Assembly: GCA_017745075.1 (NCBI GenBank)
Contig: JAGIAD010000003.1
Span: 1 to 64,000, forward strand
Reading direction: 5' to 3'
DNA: 64,000 bases
Source of the DNA: Sphingobacteriaceae bacterium
GTDB lineage: Bacteria > Bacteroidota > Bacteroidia > Sphingobacteriales > Sphingobacteriaceae
A model generated the notes under the pieces. That model made no database searches. It was not told the origin of the DNA and was given only the letters and a program-made list of their open reading frames with translations. The first letter of the stretch is position 1; each line of letters begins with the position of its first letter. Positions 1-8,170 of this stretch are shown piece after piece. Position numbers and translations under genes: made by a program.

Positions 1-118
1 ACCGAATTACTAAACCTTTACAGCAATGACGATCCTTGTCTTGGAATTTGTTAATAGCAATGCTGTTTGCTCCAGAATGATAAAAGGCCTTCGACAACCT
101 CAGACTGACAGCAAAAAT

Positions 119-910
119 TTAATGCTTAAACTCCTTGATATCTACAATGCGGTCATCATCAGCATTTTTCTTTAAAAAAGACGTTCCATGCTCATTTGGC
201 ACCCAAGTGTAGTCTCTCTGGATATTTCCTACCAGGGTTTCAGGCTGACTGGTTAATGATACAGGCAAAGGCAGGTTAAAGGTTTCACCGGTTTTGGTAT
301 TTACCTGGTATAAGGCATTAGCTGTTAGAAATGCCAGCGTAGTTTTGTCGCTCGAATACATAAAGAATTTCCCCTGGATACGCTCATCTTCATTCTGGCG
401 CTTGATCGGGTAAACCCTTGAGTTGATTGTGGTAATAAAGAAATCGTTGTTTACCAACAGATTGCTCCTGGTTAATTCTTCTAATCCGTTCGTATACTTT
501 TTATCTTCGGCACCTTTAGATGGTTTGTTTAAACTCACCACTTCAGTTTTTCCGCCATTAACATAAATAATATAAAAGGGATCCATTTTATCTTTTCCAT
601 TATCGCCCTGAACCAAAACTGCTGTTTTTTGTGTATTGATAAAAGAAGCAATCTTAAATTTCTTGGTTTCAGCATTTGGCGCATCGTCTATAATAATGGT
701 TGTATCCTTAGATTTAATGATAAAACGATCAGCAGCGGCTATTTTTCCTGAATCGGTTTTTACTATGGTTAATATGTCTTTTGTTGATTTTGGAAATACA
801 TTAAAATCATCGCTCACCGCAAATGCGCGTGCTTTAAAAGTTTTTTCTGAATTGCCTCCGCAGCCAAATAAAACAACGGAAAGAAAGAGTGCATAAAGCG
901 TAATTTTCAT
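119..910 (-). CDS. Putative lipoprotein of unknown function
   Basis: A 263-aa protein with a hydrophobic N-terminus ending in a lipobox (LFGC, Cys at about residue 17) followed by GGNSEKT, so it is probably exported and lipid-anchored. The rest is a soluble, strand-rich domain. Repeated short hydrophobic strands (TAVLVQGDN, TTLAFLTANALYQVN) could fit a propeller or beta-sandwich, but I recognise no family. It stands alone on the minus strand. The start is the ATG at 910; no better start lies upstream. The lipoprotein call is fairly sure and the function is unknown. Confidence 0.7.
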   Translation of the reverse strand: MKITLYALFLSVVLFGCGGNSEKTFKARAFAVSDDFNVFPKSTKDILTIVKTDSGKIAAADRFIIKSKDTTIIIDDAPNAETKKFKIASFINTQKTAVLVQGDNGKDKMDPFYIIYVNGGKTEVVSLNKPSKGAEDKKYTNGLEELTRSNLLVNNDFFITTINSRVYPIKRQNEDERIQGKFFMYSSDKTTLAFLTANALYQVNTKTGETFNLPLPVSLTSQPETLVGNIQRDYTWVPNEHGTSFLKKNADDDRIVDIKEFKH

Positions 911-1123
911 AGGTATGGCTATTTATTTTTTGCTAATTTATAATCTTTCTGGCTTTTCTGTTGTTAAAGTCACCAGAAAATTACCGCTTTTGGTTAAAAA
1001 TTTAATCAGCACCAACCCTGACATGTTTTTAAACATAAAGGAGATCACAGCCTACACCTTTCCATCAAACATTTTCTATTCTTATCATCTTTTTAATCTG
1101 TTGGATAAAACCTTATAGTCTCT
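911..1123. other. Intergenic stretch without recognisable feature
   Basis: Between the lipoprotein start and the first 115-bp repeat. An open frame of 67 codons exists on the plus strand, but it has no homology I can recognise and probably arises by chance. The promoter of the minus-strand lipoprotein should lie in its left part, but I see no clean TAnnTTTG box. Confidence 0.4.
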
Positions 1124-1547
1124 CCCGCTGATTTCGCAGATCAACGCAGAATCCGTTCCATCATCCATCTTTACATCTTACATTCTTCCTCCTCTGCGCA
1201 CATCTTCTTAAATCTGCGGGGATCAAATACTTATTCCTCCCGCTGATTTCACAGATCAACGCAGACCACATTCCATCATCCATCTCTACATCTTACATTC
1301 TTCCCCCCTCTGCGCATATCTCCTTAATCTGCGGGAACAAAACTTTATGGCCTCCCGCTGATTTCACAAATCAACGCAGAATCCGTTCCATCATCCAGCT
1401 TACATTTTACATCTTACATTCTTCCCCCCTCTGTGCACATCTCCTTAAATCTGCGGGGATCAAATACTTATGCTTCCCGCTGATTTCGCAGATCAACGCA
1501 GAATCCGTTCCATCATCCATATTACATTTTACATCCTTTACGCCCTA
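1124..1547. repeat. Array 1 of a ~115-bp imperfect-palindrome repeat (4 units)
   Basis: Units start with CCCGCTGATTTCGCAGATCA at 1124, 1239, 1354 and 1476 (spacing 115, 115, 122). Each unit ends with a tail like TCTGCGCAnATCTCCTTAA followed by ATCTGCGGG. The tail is the imperfect reverse complement of the head, so every full unit can fold as a long hairpin. The middle is a T/C-rich stretch with CCATCATCCAT and TTACATTCTTCC. Unit 4 loses the usual tail and decays near 1547. The same family recurs at 2807-3170 in the same orientation. Within-array copies differ by scattered substitutions, so the duplications are not very recent. Confidence 0.9.
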
Positions 1548-1582
1548 CATCCATCAAACACCAGACTTAAAACTAAATTTCC

Positions 1583-1590
1583 TATTTTTG
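1583..1590 (+). promoter_or_regulatory. Bacteroidota -7 box of the LuxR-type regulator gene
   Basis: TATTTTTG matches the TAnnTTTG -7 consensus of Bacteroidota and lies 17 nt before the ATG at 1607, directly after the last decayed repeat unit. The predicted leader is therefore about 10 nt. Confidence 0.55.
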
Positions 1591-1606
1591 GTTAAAAGAT
1601 CATCCA

Positions 1607-2080
1607 ATGCCAGGCTCAACAAACTTTCTAACCAAAAACAAAAGTGTAATCCTGTATGGGATATTTTTGGCTATATTGCTCCTTTTATTGAAATGGTTAG
1701 AGCTTCGTTTCATCATTATCAATCATGCCTTCGAAATTTATGCAGGCTCTATTGCGGTTATTTTTACCGTTTTAGGCATTTGGTTGGCATTAAAATTAAC
1801 AAAGCCTAAAACCATCCTGATTGAGAAAGAAGTTTTCACCGAAAAACCAGAAACGTTTGTCTTCAACGAAAAGGAAATGATCAGGCTCAATATCAGCAAA
1901 AGGGAGTTGGAAGTATTACAACTAATGTCGGAGGGATTGAGTAACCAGGAAATTGCCACAAAGTTATTCGTTTCCTTAAATACCATTAAAACGCATATTG
2001 CACGGCTTTTCGAAAAACTCGAAGTAAAACGTAGAACACAGGCTGTAGAAATGTCGAAAAAGCTCAGTCTTATCCCTTAA
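1607..2080 (+). CDS. Membrane-anchored LuxR-type HTH regulator
   Basis: A 157-aa protein with two N-terminal transmembrane helices (about residues 12-30 and 40-62), a short linker, and a C-terminal GerE/LuxR helix-turn-helix (about 93-150). The HTH has the family pattern [20 protein letters not shown] and then [16 protein letters not shown]. There is no receiver domain, so it is not a classical response regulator. The HTH faces the cytoplasm, and the membrane helices may sense the envelope or the partner encoded next. A DUF4199 membrane protein follows 118 nt downstream on the same strand, a pairing common in Bacteroidota. The start follows a TATTTTTG box at 1583. Family call firm, signal unknown. 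Confidence 0.85.
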   Translation: MPGSTNFLTKNKSVILYGIFLAILLLLLKWLELRFIIINHAFEIYAGSIAVIFTVLGIWLALKLTKPKTILIEKEVFTEKPETFVFNEKEMIRLNISKRELEVLQLMSEGLSNQEIATKLFVSLNTIKTHIARLFEKLEVKRRTQAVEMSKKLSLIP

Positions 2081-2197
2081 TTGCATTAATACTTTAGCAT
2101 GAAAAATCATTTTTTTTTAGAAAATCACCCTAAAGTATGAAGCCAAAAACAGATAATCGGACGAATTTTGTGGTATAAACCAATAAAAAATTCAAAC

Positions 2198-2740
2198 ATG
2201 AAAAAGAACGTAATTGTATTCGGATTAATTGCAGGAGTAATTGTATCGGTATTGATGGTCCTCTCGATGATGAGGTGCTACAACGATCCAAACCTGGAGC
2301 ACAGCATGCTAATCGGTTATGCGTCGATGGTATTGGCCTTCTCTTTTATTTTTGTCGGGATCAAAAACTACCGCGATAAGTATAACGATGGATTGATCAC
2401 GTTCGGCAAAGCATTTAAAATTGGGGCACTGATCAGCTTGGTAGCATCAACCATATATGTTATTGTTTGGCTTGTAGATTATTATGTATTTATGCCCGAT
2501 TTTATGGATAAATATGTTGCACAAGTGTTAAGGGAAGCCAAAGCAGACGGTGCATCGGCAGCAGAATTGACAAAAATGACTAAAGAACTGGCTGCTAATC
2601 AGGAAATGTATAAAAACCCGGTTATGGTTGTTCTCTTTACCTATATGGAAATATTGCCTGTTGGAATATTGATTTCGCTGGTAGCTGCCTGGATTTTAAG
2701 AAAAAAGCCCATCGATACGGTAAAAACTCAGGTAGTTTAA
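2198..2740 (+). CDS. DUF4199 family membrane protein
   Basis: A 180-aa protein with four hydrophobic segments (about residues 4-24, 32-52, 70-95 and 145-168). A charged loop between helices 3 and 4 contains KADGASAAELTKMTKEL. This layout and the motif ITFGKAFKIG match DUF4199, an uncharacterised inner-membrane family of Bacteroidota. I take the ATG at 2198 (MKKNVIVFG) rather than an in-frame ATG 30 nt upstream, because it puts the charged Lys-Lys directly before the first helix. It probably acts with the membrane-anchored LuxR-type protein encoded upstream. That is inference from proximity. Confidence 0.8.
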   Translation: MKKNVIVFGLIAGVIVSVLMVLSMMRCYNDPNLEHSMLIGYASMVLAFSFIFVGIKNYRDKYNDGLITFGKAFKIGALISLVASTIYVIVWLVDYYVFMPDFMDKYVAQVLREAKADGASAAELTKMTKELAANQEMYKNPVMVVLFTYMEILPVGILISLVAAWILRKKPIDTVKTQVV

Positions 2741-2806
2741 ATAAAAGCGCATTTTTTTGGTATTGAGATCACAGAGAAATGGTTAAAGGAATATAGATTC
2801 CAATCA
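2741..2806. other. Short spacer before repeat array 2
   Basis: Sequence between the DUF4199 stop and the second repeat array. No gene, terminator hairpin or promoter box was seen. Confidence 0.4.
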
Positions 2807-3170
2807 GCGCATCATCTCTTAAATCTGCGGGTAAACCCCTTATGGTCTCTCCCGCTGATTTCGCAGATCAACGCAGAATCCATTCCATCATCCATATTGC
2901 ATCTTACATTCTTCCTCCCTCTGCGCATATCTCCTTAATCTGCAGGAACAAAACCTTATGGCCTTCCACTAATTTCGCAGATCAACGCAGAATCCGTTCC
3001 ATCATCCATCTTACATTTTACATCTTACATTCTTCCCCCCTCTGCGCATATCTCCTTAATCTGCGGGATAAAACCTTACGGTCTCCCGCTGATTTCGCAG
3101 ATCAAGGCAGAATCCATTCCATCATCCATATTACATCTTACATTCTTCCCCTTTTGCGCACATCTCCCCA
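2807..3170. repeat. Array 2 of the ~115-bp palindromic repeat (3 units plus a half unit)
   Basis: It opens with a lone right half (GCGCATCATCTCTTAAATCT then GCGGG, 2807-2831). Full units follow from 2851, 2965 and 3085 (spacing 114 and 120). The second unit head is mutated (TTCCACTAATTTCGCAGATC) and the third has lost its usual tail. Orientation is the same as array 1, so the LuxR/DUF4199 gene pair is bracketed by direct copies of the array. The 120-codon frame through this array (2842-3204) is a product of the repeat and is not annotated. Confidence 0.88.
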
Positions 3171-3195
3171 CACTAAGCTCTTCAACAAATTATCT

Positions 3196-3203
3196 TATTT
3201 TTG
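3196..3203 (+). promoter_or_regulatory. -7 box of the acetyltransferase gene
   Basis: TATTTTTG fits TAnnTTTG and ends 16 nt before the ATG at 3220. It lies just downstream of repeat array 2. Confidence 0.5.
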
Positions 3204-3219
3204 ACCAACCCCACGATAA

Positions 3220-3750
3220 TTGAATATGAAAGTTTTTGCCGAAACGGAACGATTAATTTTACGAGAATTACTGCCAGAAGATGCTGCAGGTATGTTTGAG
3301 ATGGATGGTGACCCTGAAGTGCATCTTTTTTTAGGTAATAAACCTGTTCAATCCATAGAACAAAGCAAAGCAGACATTGAGTTTATAAGAAATCAATATA
3401 TCGAAAACGGGATCGGCAGGTGGGCTGCGATGGAAAAATCGACGGGCAACTTTATTGGCTGGGCGGGATTGAAACTGATTAAAGAACCCATCAATAACTA
3501 TTGTAACTATTACGATCTGGGTTACCGGTTCAGCAAGCGTTTTTGGGGCAAGGGCTATGCCACAGAAGCAGCCGCAGCAGTAAGGGATTATGGATTTCAT
3601 GAACTAAAGCTGAATGAGATTATTGGTATTGCAGATATAAATAACCTGGGGTCTATCCATGTCCTAGAAAAAGTAGGCTTAAAACGGATTTCTATTTTCG
3701 ATTATGGCGGCATAAAACACCATCGGATGAAGATTGAAAAATCTGTTTAG
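3220..3750 (+). CDS. GNAT family N-acetyltransferase (RimJ/RimL type)
   Basis: A 176-aa protein with the Acetyltransf_3 layout. It begins ETERLILRELLPEDAAGMFE (beta1-alpha1) and has a central WAAMEKSTGNFIGWAGLKLI strand pair. The acetyl-CoA pyrophosphate-loop motif is YRFSKRFWGKGYATEAAAAV (Q/RxxGxG/A type), and the late motif is NLGSIHVLEKVGLKR, typical of RimJ/RimL-like enzymes. It probably acetylates an amino group of a small molecule or a protein N-terminus; the substrate cannot be read from sequence. Two in-frame ATGs (3220 and 3226) are equally possible starts. It is monocistronic. Confidence 0.85.
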   Translation: MNMKVFAETERLILRELLPEDAAGMFEMDGDPEVHLFLGNKPVQSIEQSKADIEFIRNQYIENGIGRWAAMEKSTGNFIGWAGLKLIKEPINNYCNYYDLGYRFSKRFWGKGYATEAAAAVRDYGFHELKLNEIIGIADINNLGSIHVLEKVGLKRISIFDYGGIKHHRMKIEKSV

Positions 3751-3824
3751 CTTTATCAAAGGCTAATTTACCTTTATTGGTTTAGTTTTTGATGTTAATC
3801 ACAAAATCACTAAATCTTATTGTC

Positions 3825-4223
3825 ATGAAACAGCTTATCTTCTGTGGAATATTAATCTTATTATTGAGTTCCTGTAAAGAGAAATTAGATCCTGCAAGCT
3901 TTACCAACACCAGGTGGGAGCTAACAGAACTACCGGGTTTAACCTTGCCTGCATCAGCAAAAGCAACATTAAACTTTGCCGATAGCTTAAAAATAAGCGG
4001 AAAATCTTTTTGTAACGGCTATGGTGGCCGTGCAGAAATTGCAGATAACAAGATCACGGTTAAAAATATTTTCGGTACAAAAATGTTCTGTCAGGAAACC
4101 GATGCAGCTGAACGCTCATTCCTGCATGCCTTAAATCAGGTAAACAGCGCCAAATTAACTGACAATAAGCTTTATCTGTTAAATGGCGATAAAACATTAC
4201 TGGTTTTCACCAAAACGAACTAG
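3825..4223 (+). CDS. META/HslJ-domain lipoprotein
   Basis: A 132-aa protein with the signal peptide MKQLIFCGILILLLSSC (lipobox LSSC), then a META domain. The domain begins TNTRWELTELPG and continues with SGKSFCNGYGGRAEIADNKI, KMFCQETDAAERSFLHALN and KLYLLNGDKTLLVF. This order is that of the HslJ/META fold, a small envelope domain linked to stress or novobiocin tolerance in E. coli and otherwise poorly understood. The start at 3825 is chosen because it gives the signal peptide; an upstream ATG at 3789 would bury it behind 12 extra residues. Confidence 0.85.
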   Translation: MKQLIFCGILILLLSSCKEKLDPASFTNTRWELTELPGLTLPASAKATLNFADSLKISGKSFCNGYGGRAEIADNKITVKNIFGTKMFCQETDAAERSFLHALNQVNSAKLTDNKLYLLNGDKTLLVFTKTN

Positions 4224-4253
4224 AATCTTTACAATCAAAAAGGCTGAATAAAG

Positions 4254-4261
4254 TATTTTTG
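4254..4261 (+). promoter_or_regulatory. -7 box of the yihY-like gene
   Basis: TATTTTTG at 4254-4261, with a second weaker TATTTTCG at 4263-4270. Both are 25-42 nt before the ATG at 4296. Confidence 0.5.
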
Positions 4262-4295
4262 CTATTTTCGGCCTTTTGAGTTTAACGCAGGAATA

Positions 4296-5219
4296 ATGCC
4301 ATCGATAACAAAAGATCTGAAGTTCTTTTTCTCAACCGTAAAGAATGCATTTAATTTATTTCAACAGAATGATCCTTTGCGTCTGGCTGGAGCAACTGCC
4401 TTTTTCACCAATTTTGCGTTACCACCTATCCTCATTATCCTCATCAGACTTTTCGGTTTGTTCACCGATAGAAGATTATTGGCCACCCACCTATTTGAAC
4501 GTTTGGCCAATATACTCGACAATGAAAGTATTTTACAGATCAGAACGACCTTAAGAAATATCAGGGGTATTAATCAGGCCTGGTACATTACACTGTTCAG
4601 TTTCATATTTTTTCTTTTTGTAGCCACCACTTTGTTCAACGTCATCAAAAACTCTTTAGAACAGATCTGGAATATTGGTCAGAAAGATAAAAAAGGCATC
4701 ATCAATACGCTCAAATCAAGGGCGATATCAGTTACCATTATCCTGTTGGCGGGCATATTGTTTTTTATCGGGCTGTTAGCCGACAGTGTACAGGCTTATA
4801 TTGGTGCATACTTAAAGAATGGAGCACCTTCTGTTGGTTTGATTTTAACTTCTGTGATCAATCAACTGGTATTCGTACTGATTGTAACCACTTGGTTTAC
4901 CATCTTATTCAGGTATTTAACCAATGGGAGGCCTACCTGGAGGGCAGCCATCTCTGGTGGATTGTTAACAGGATGCCTGTTTACTGCCGGTAAATATATC
5001 TTGAGAATTTTATTGCCACTGAGCAATATCAGTAATATTTACGGATCAGCCGGGTCGATTATCGTAATTATGCTTTTTGTATTCTACTCTTCGCTTATAT
5101 TTTACTTCGGTGCATCTTTTATTAAAGCACTCAGCATTGGCAGGTCCACGCCGATTATACCAAAAAACGGATCGTTTGCTTATGAGCTTACCGAAGTTGA
5201 GCTGGAAAAGGGGGATTAA
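4296..5219 (+). CDS. YihY/BrkB family inner-membrane protein
   Basis: A 307-aa polytopic protein with about six hydrophobic helices. The YihY/UPF0761 features are the N-terminal DPLRLAGATAFFTNFALPPI, the loop FNVIKNSLEQIWNIGQKDK, RPTWRAAISGGLLTGCLFTA, and GSAGSIIVIMLFVFYSSLIF near the C-terminus. The family was once called ribonuclease BN by mistake. It is now regarded as a membrane protein of unclear transport or envelope function. A 12-bp hairpin follows the stop. The family call is firm and the function open. Confidence 0.88.
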   Translation: MPSITKDLKFFFSTVKNAFNLFQQNDPLRLAGATAFFTNFALPPILIILIRLFGLFTDRRLLATHLFERLANILDNESILQIRTTLRNIRGINQAWYITLFSFIFFLFVATTLFNVIKNSLEQIWNIGQKDKKGIINTLKSRAISVTIILLAGILFFIGLLADSVQAYIGAYLKNGAPSVGLILTSVINQLVFVLIVTTWFTILFRYLTNGRPTWRAAISGGLLTGCLFTAGKYILRILLPLSNISNIYGSAGSIIVIMLFVFYSSLIFYFGASFIKALSIGRSTPIIPKNGSFAYELTEVELEKGD

Positions 5220-5222
5220 AAG

Positions 5223-5252
5223 ATAGGCAGATAAATTTAATTATCTGCCTAT
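5223..5252 (+). terminator. Perfect 12-bp hairpin after the yihY-like gene
   Basis: ATAGGCAGATAA (5223-5234) pairs with TTATCTGCCTAT (5241-5252) around a 6-nt loop, directly after the stop codon. There is no clear U-run behind it, so it may protect the 3' end rather than terminate by itself. Confidence 0.5.
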
Positions 5253-5280
5253 TACCTGATTAAGTTTAATAAACTGGAAT

Positions 5281-5347
5281 CGTCATGCTGAACTTGTTTC
5301 AGCATCTTTTTTTAATCCAAAGACCCTGAAACGAATTTAGGGTGGCG
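5281..5347. repeat. Intergenic palindromic repeat, family C (TGCTGAACTTGTTTCAGCA)
   Basis: It begins CGTCATGCTGAACTTGTTTC, continues AGCATCT, and closes with CCCTGAAACGAATTTAGGGT followed by GGCG. Head and tail are imperfect inverted copies. Fragments of the same family lie at 11802-11828 (reverse orientation) and 21399-21425. Confidence 0.8.
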
Positions 5348-5371
5348 TAGTCTGAGTATAATCGACTAATA

Positions 5372-5962
5372 TTACAAAATCCTGTAACCTAAGCCAATTG
5401 TAAATAAATTTAACTTAGTACCAGGATAACCTGATTTATTGATTTTAGATAATCCCAGTTCGTAGCGGGCATCAAAACTTAACTTTTTAATGTCAAGTCC
5501 GGCACCAAACTGCCATGCCAGCGCCTGATTTTTAAAATCGGCACGGAATACACTTCCTGCAGCCTGGCTGAAGCTCTGGTTTTCATCTAAAATCAATGAA
5601 AACATAGGCCCGGTATTTAAACGTACACCAATACCGGCAGCTCCGAATTTAGTTCCAACCAGTAAAGGCACATCTAAACTTGTAAACCGTACTTTATTCA
5701 CCTCACCTGTTGCATCGCTCACCAGATTTGCTGTTTTGCCCGAAACATAAAGTTCCGGCTGGAAGTGAATACCTGCAGCACCTATCCTTGCCCAAAGACC
5801 ACCATAAAAACCCGTCCGGTTTTCGCTGCTAAACGTGTTATCACTATTAAATTTCGAAAAATTTGCACCAGCTTTAACGCCCAGCTGGAAAGATGGCAGT
5901 ACTTGTGCACTTGCAAATAGGCCAGCAAGTAAAAATGCAACGGTTAAAGATAAAAATTTCAT
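5372..5962 (-). CDS. Outer-membrane beta-barrel protein (porin-like, OMP_b-brl_2 type)
   Basis: A 196-aa protein with a cleavable signal peptide (about residues 1-20, ending ASA|QVLP), then alternating amphipathic strands starting FQLGVKAGANFSKF. That start is the hallmark of the small eight-strand outer-membrane beta-barrels of Bacteroidota. It ends with an aromatic-poor but barrel-like strand (FTIGLGYRIL). It lies 11 nt downstream of a small coiled-coil gene on the same strand, so the two are probably cotranscribed. The role could be structural or adhesive; no ligand is evident. Confidence 0.82.
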   Translation of the reverse strand: MKFLSLTVAFLLAGLFASAQVLPSFQLGVKAGANFSKFNSDNTFSSENRTGFYGGLWARIGAAGIHFQPELYVSGKTANLVSDATGEVNKVRFTSLDVPLLVGTKFGAAGIGVRLNTGPMFSLILDENQSFSQAAGSVFRADFKNQALAWQFGAGLDIKKLSFDARYELGLSKINKSGYPGTKLNLFTIGLGYRIL

Positions 5963-5973
5963 ATACAGTTAAT

Positions 5974-6270
5974 TTAGTTAGTGGCATTGTTAATGGCTTC
6001 CTGTTCTTTTAAAGCCTCAACATTGTTTTTATCGCCAAAGTTTTGTGTTTTACCTGCAAAGTAATCTAAAATTCCTGAAATAGTATCTAAGTTATCAGCT
6101 AAATTTTGATGTACATCCGGTAAATCTTTTTCAAGGCGGTTATCGCCCAGCTCGATATTATCTACTTCAATTTTTCCAATTTTCTGAATAAGTGCCTGCT
6201 GAGAGTTCTGCAAATCTTCCAATTCACGCACTATTTTTTCCATTAATTCAAACTTCTTTAAAGTATTCAT
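5974..6270 (-). CDS. Small coiled-coil protein of unknown function
   Basis: A 98-aa, acidic, helix-rich protein with no signal peptide or membrane segment. Residues 5-45 (LKKFELMEKIVRELEDLQNS and on) have heptad-like spacing suggesting a coiled coil. A second helix covers DVHQNLADNLDTISGILDYF. No family recognised. It precedes the outer-membrane barrel gene by 11 nt on the same strand and probably shares its transcript. The ATG at 6270 is the only reasonable start. Confidence 0.65.
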   Translation of the reverse strand: MNTLKKFELMEKIVRELEDLQNSQQALIQKIGKIEVDNIELGDNRLEKDLPDVHQNLADNLDTISGILDYFAGKTQNFGDKNNVEALKEQEAINNATN

Positions 6271-6403
6271 AGGTTCTTATTTTTAAGTTCAACTATTCTG
6301 TATAAACCCTTTAGCATTTATTTTGTTTGATCTCTCCCATTTTTTAACAGCCGGATTTGGAAACTTCATAAATAACTAATAAATTAGTTTAAAATTATCG
6401 GTT

Positions 6404-7555
6404 ATGAAAAATCTGCTTGTCTTCTTAACATTGCTTGGTTTAAAACTTACACTTTTCGCGCAAAATGCGCCAGGAGTAGATAAAGAAAAACTTTTCGATT
6501 TTTACCAGTCGCAGCGTTATGCCGATGCTGCCCAGTACCTGAAAAGTATTTATGGCGACAAGCCTGATGATTTTAAAATCATCAGCCAGATCGGTTATTG
6601 TTTTTTAATGGCGGGCAACAATATTGACGCAGAAAGTTTTTACAGCAGGGCCTATGCCATACAACCAAAAAATCTCTCTATCCTTTTTAGTTTGGGCAGC
6701 ATCAATAACAAAAGGGGAAATACCGAAAAGGCTAAAAAGTATTATGGGGAAATTGTGCAAATAGACAGTAATAACTTTAATGTTTATAAACTGTTAGCTA
6801 ATCTCTATCCATTGCCAGCGGATTCAATGAAACTTGTTTACCTGCTTAAGGCAAACCAGATTAATCCCTTAGAGGGTGATGTTGCCGCCGATCTGGCCGA
6901 GGTTCATTCTACATATCAGCAGTACGAAAAGGCTTACCATGTGCTTGATATAGCCATTAAGGGAGATAGCGATAACCTTATACTGCAAAGGGCGAAACTC
7001 CCGATCGCCAACCAGCTTAAAAAGTATGCAGAAGTAATTGCGTCCGGAGAGAAGCTATTAAAAGATGGTACCGATGCAGGCGTAATTAAAGATGTGGCCA
7101 AGGCCTATTATTACACCAGAAAATACCAGAAAGCCATCGATCTTTTTAAACAGCTTGAAGCAGCATTTATGCAAAATGAAACTACCCTTTATTATACCTC
7201 TCTCTGTTACCGGGCATTGAAAAATTATCCTCAGGCTGCCGCTTACACCCAAAAAACAATAGATGAAGCTATTTCTGCAAATACTTCGAGTTATTATGCT
7301 TTATTAGGACTGGTTTATGAAGAAAACAACCAATTGAGCCTGGCAAATGCCGCCTATAAAAAAGGGCTTCAATTTAAAGTCGTTCCGGCCTTGTACTATC
7401 GCATGGCTGTATTTTATGATACACGCCTAAAACAGGGAAAAAATGCGCTTAAATATTATAACCTGTATTTAAAAAGCAGACCGAACCTGACGGATGATAA
7501 GCAGGAAATCAAATTTACGAAAGACAGGATTGCACAACTGAACCTGACGGATTAG
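6404..7555 (+). CDS. Secreted tetratricopeptide-repeat protein
   Basis: A 383-aa protein with a signal peptide (residues 1-19, ending LFAQ), followed by about eight TPR-like helical pairs. Examples are FKIISQIGYCFLMAGNNIDA, NLSILFSLGSINNKRGNTEK, KDVAKAYYYTRKYQKAIDLF and SYYALLGLVYEENNQLSLAN. It is likely a periplasmic scaffold for protein-protein contacts. It is convergent with the DUF4268 gene and the two reading frames overlap by 4 nt at their ends. The TPR call is firm; the partner is unknown. Confidence 0.82.
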   Translation: MKNLLVFLTLLGLKLTLFAQNAPGVDKEKLFDFYQSQRYADAAQYLKSIYGDKPDDFKIISQIGYCFLMAGNNIDAESFYSRAYAIQPKNLSILFSLGSINNKRGNTEKAKKYYGEIVQIDSNNFNVYKLLANLYPLPADSMKLVYLLKANQINPLEGDVAADLAEVHSTYQQYEKAYHVLDIAIKGDSDNLILQRAKLPIANQLKKYAEVIASGEKLLKDGTDAGVIKDVAKAYYYTRKYQKAIDLFKQLEAAFMQNETTLYYTSLCYRALKNYPQAAAYTQKTIDEAISANTSSYYALLGLVYEENNQLSLANAAYKKGLQFKVVPALYYRMAVFYDTRLKQGKNALKYYNLYLKSRPNLTDDKQEIKFTKDRIAQLNLTD

Positions 7556-8013
7556 ACCAGGTCTTCGAAAACAGGCTTTACATTGTCCCAGAATTCATCT
7601 AGTGCGATTATCCTTGGTTTAAAAAAGGAAATCAGCTCTGGCCAGTGCTGTTGGTTAAATATACTTACGCCGCTGATGCTGGTGGAAATTAAAGAAACCG
7701 TTTTCCCGAAATCATCAGTTTTATCTTTGATCCAGTCCCATTCTTCATTTAGCGTATTGGTAAACATGAGTTTGAATTCTTCAAACTGCTCAAATATGAG
7801 GTGCCTGATATCAGCATCAGGATGTGAAAGCTGGATGCTGATAAAAGCCTTTTTACCATCAACATCCATTTTAAAGAAGATATTCTTCACCCCGGTTTTA
7901 TAATTGGTCCAGTTTACGGTAGAGCCGCTGGCTGAGGGAACAGGTTTCATGTACTGCCCGAAACTGATCCAAAACTGTTGACGTAACCGCGCCGATTCTT
8001 CTTTACTGTACAT
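7552..8013 (-). CDS. DUF4268 family protein
   Basis: A 153-aa soluble protein. The N-terminal pattern EESARLRQQFWISFGQYMKP, then NWTNYKTGVKNIFFKMDVDG and FISIQLSHPDADIRHLIFEQ, fits DUF4268. That domain is also found as an appendage on some restriction-type enzymes but here stands alone. The biochemical role is unknown. It has a monocistronic layout with a palindromic repeat (8047-8129) directly upstream. Confidence 0.75.
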   Translation of the reverse strand: MYSKEESARLRQQFWISFGQYMKPVPSASGSTVNWTNYKTGVKNIFFKMDVDGKKAFISIQLSHPDADIRHLIFEQFEEFKLMFTNTLNEEWDWIKDKTDDFGKTVSLISTSISGVSIFNQQHWPELISFFKPRIIALDEFWDNVKPVFEDLV

Positions 8014-8046
8014 TTATTTTCTTAGCATTGAGCAGGATAAAAGTAT

Positions 8047-8129
8047 CGTCATCTCGACTGGAGCCGTGCGAAACGGAGAGATCTATAAGATAGATTTCTC
8101 GGCTTCGCTACACTTCGCTCGAAATGACG
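8047..8129. repeat. Intergenic palindromic repeat, family B (CGTCATCTCGACTG...CGAAATGACG)
   Basis: The left arm CGTCATCTCGACTGGAGCC with GGAGAGATCTAT is answered by ATAGATTTCTC and CACTTCGCTCGAAATGACG, an imperfect inverted repeat of 83 bp. A second copy lies at 11667-11774. Such elements are abundant between genes in Bacteroidota genomes. Confidence 0.85.
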
Positions 8130-8170
8130 ATCTCCGCGCCCTTTTATCACAAAGCTGCAATTATAAGCGA

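Noticed and set aside
88..110. Fragment resembling a TTCGACAAGCTCAG-type intergenic repeat
   Set aside because: Only about 20 bases match and no partner arm is present in the window, so I do not list it as a repeat.
915..1118. 67-codon frame upstream of the first repeat array
   Set aside because: No promoter box, no recognised domain, and it occupies the promoter region of the divergent lipoprotein.
1124..3170. CRISPR array
   Set aside because: Units are about 115 bp with no short identical repeats separated by unique spacers, and no cas gene is present.
2842..3204. 120-codon open frame on the plus strand
   Set aside because: It runs straight through the 115-bp repeat array; its protein is a repeat of the array itself, and it has no promoter or homology.
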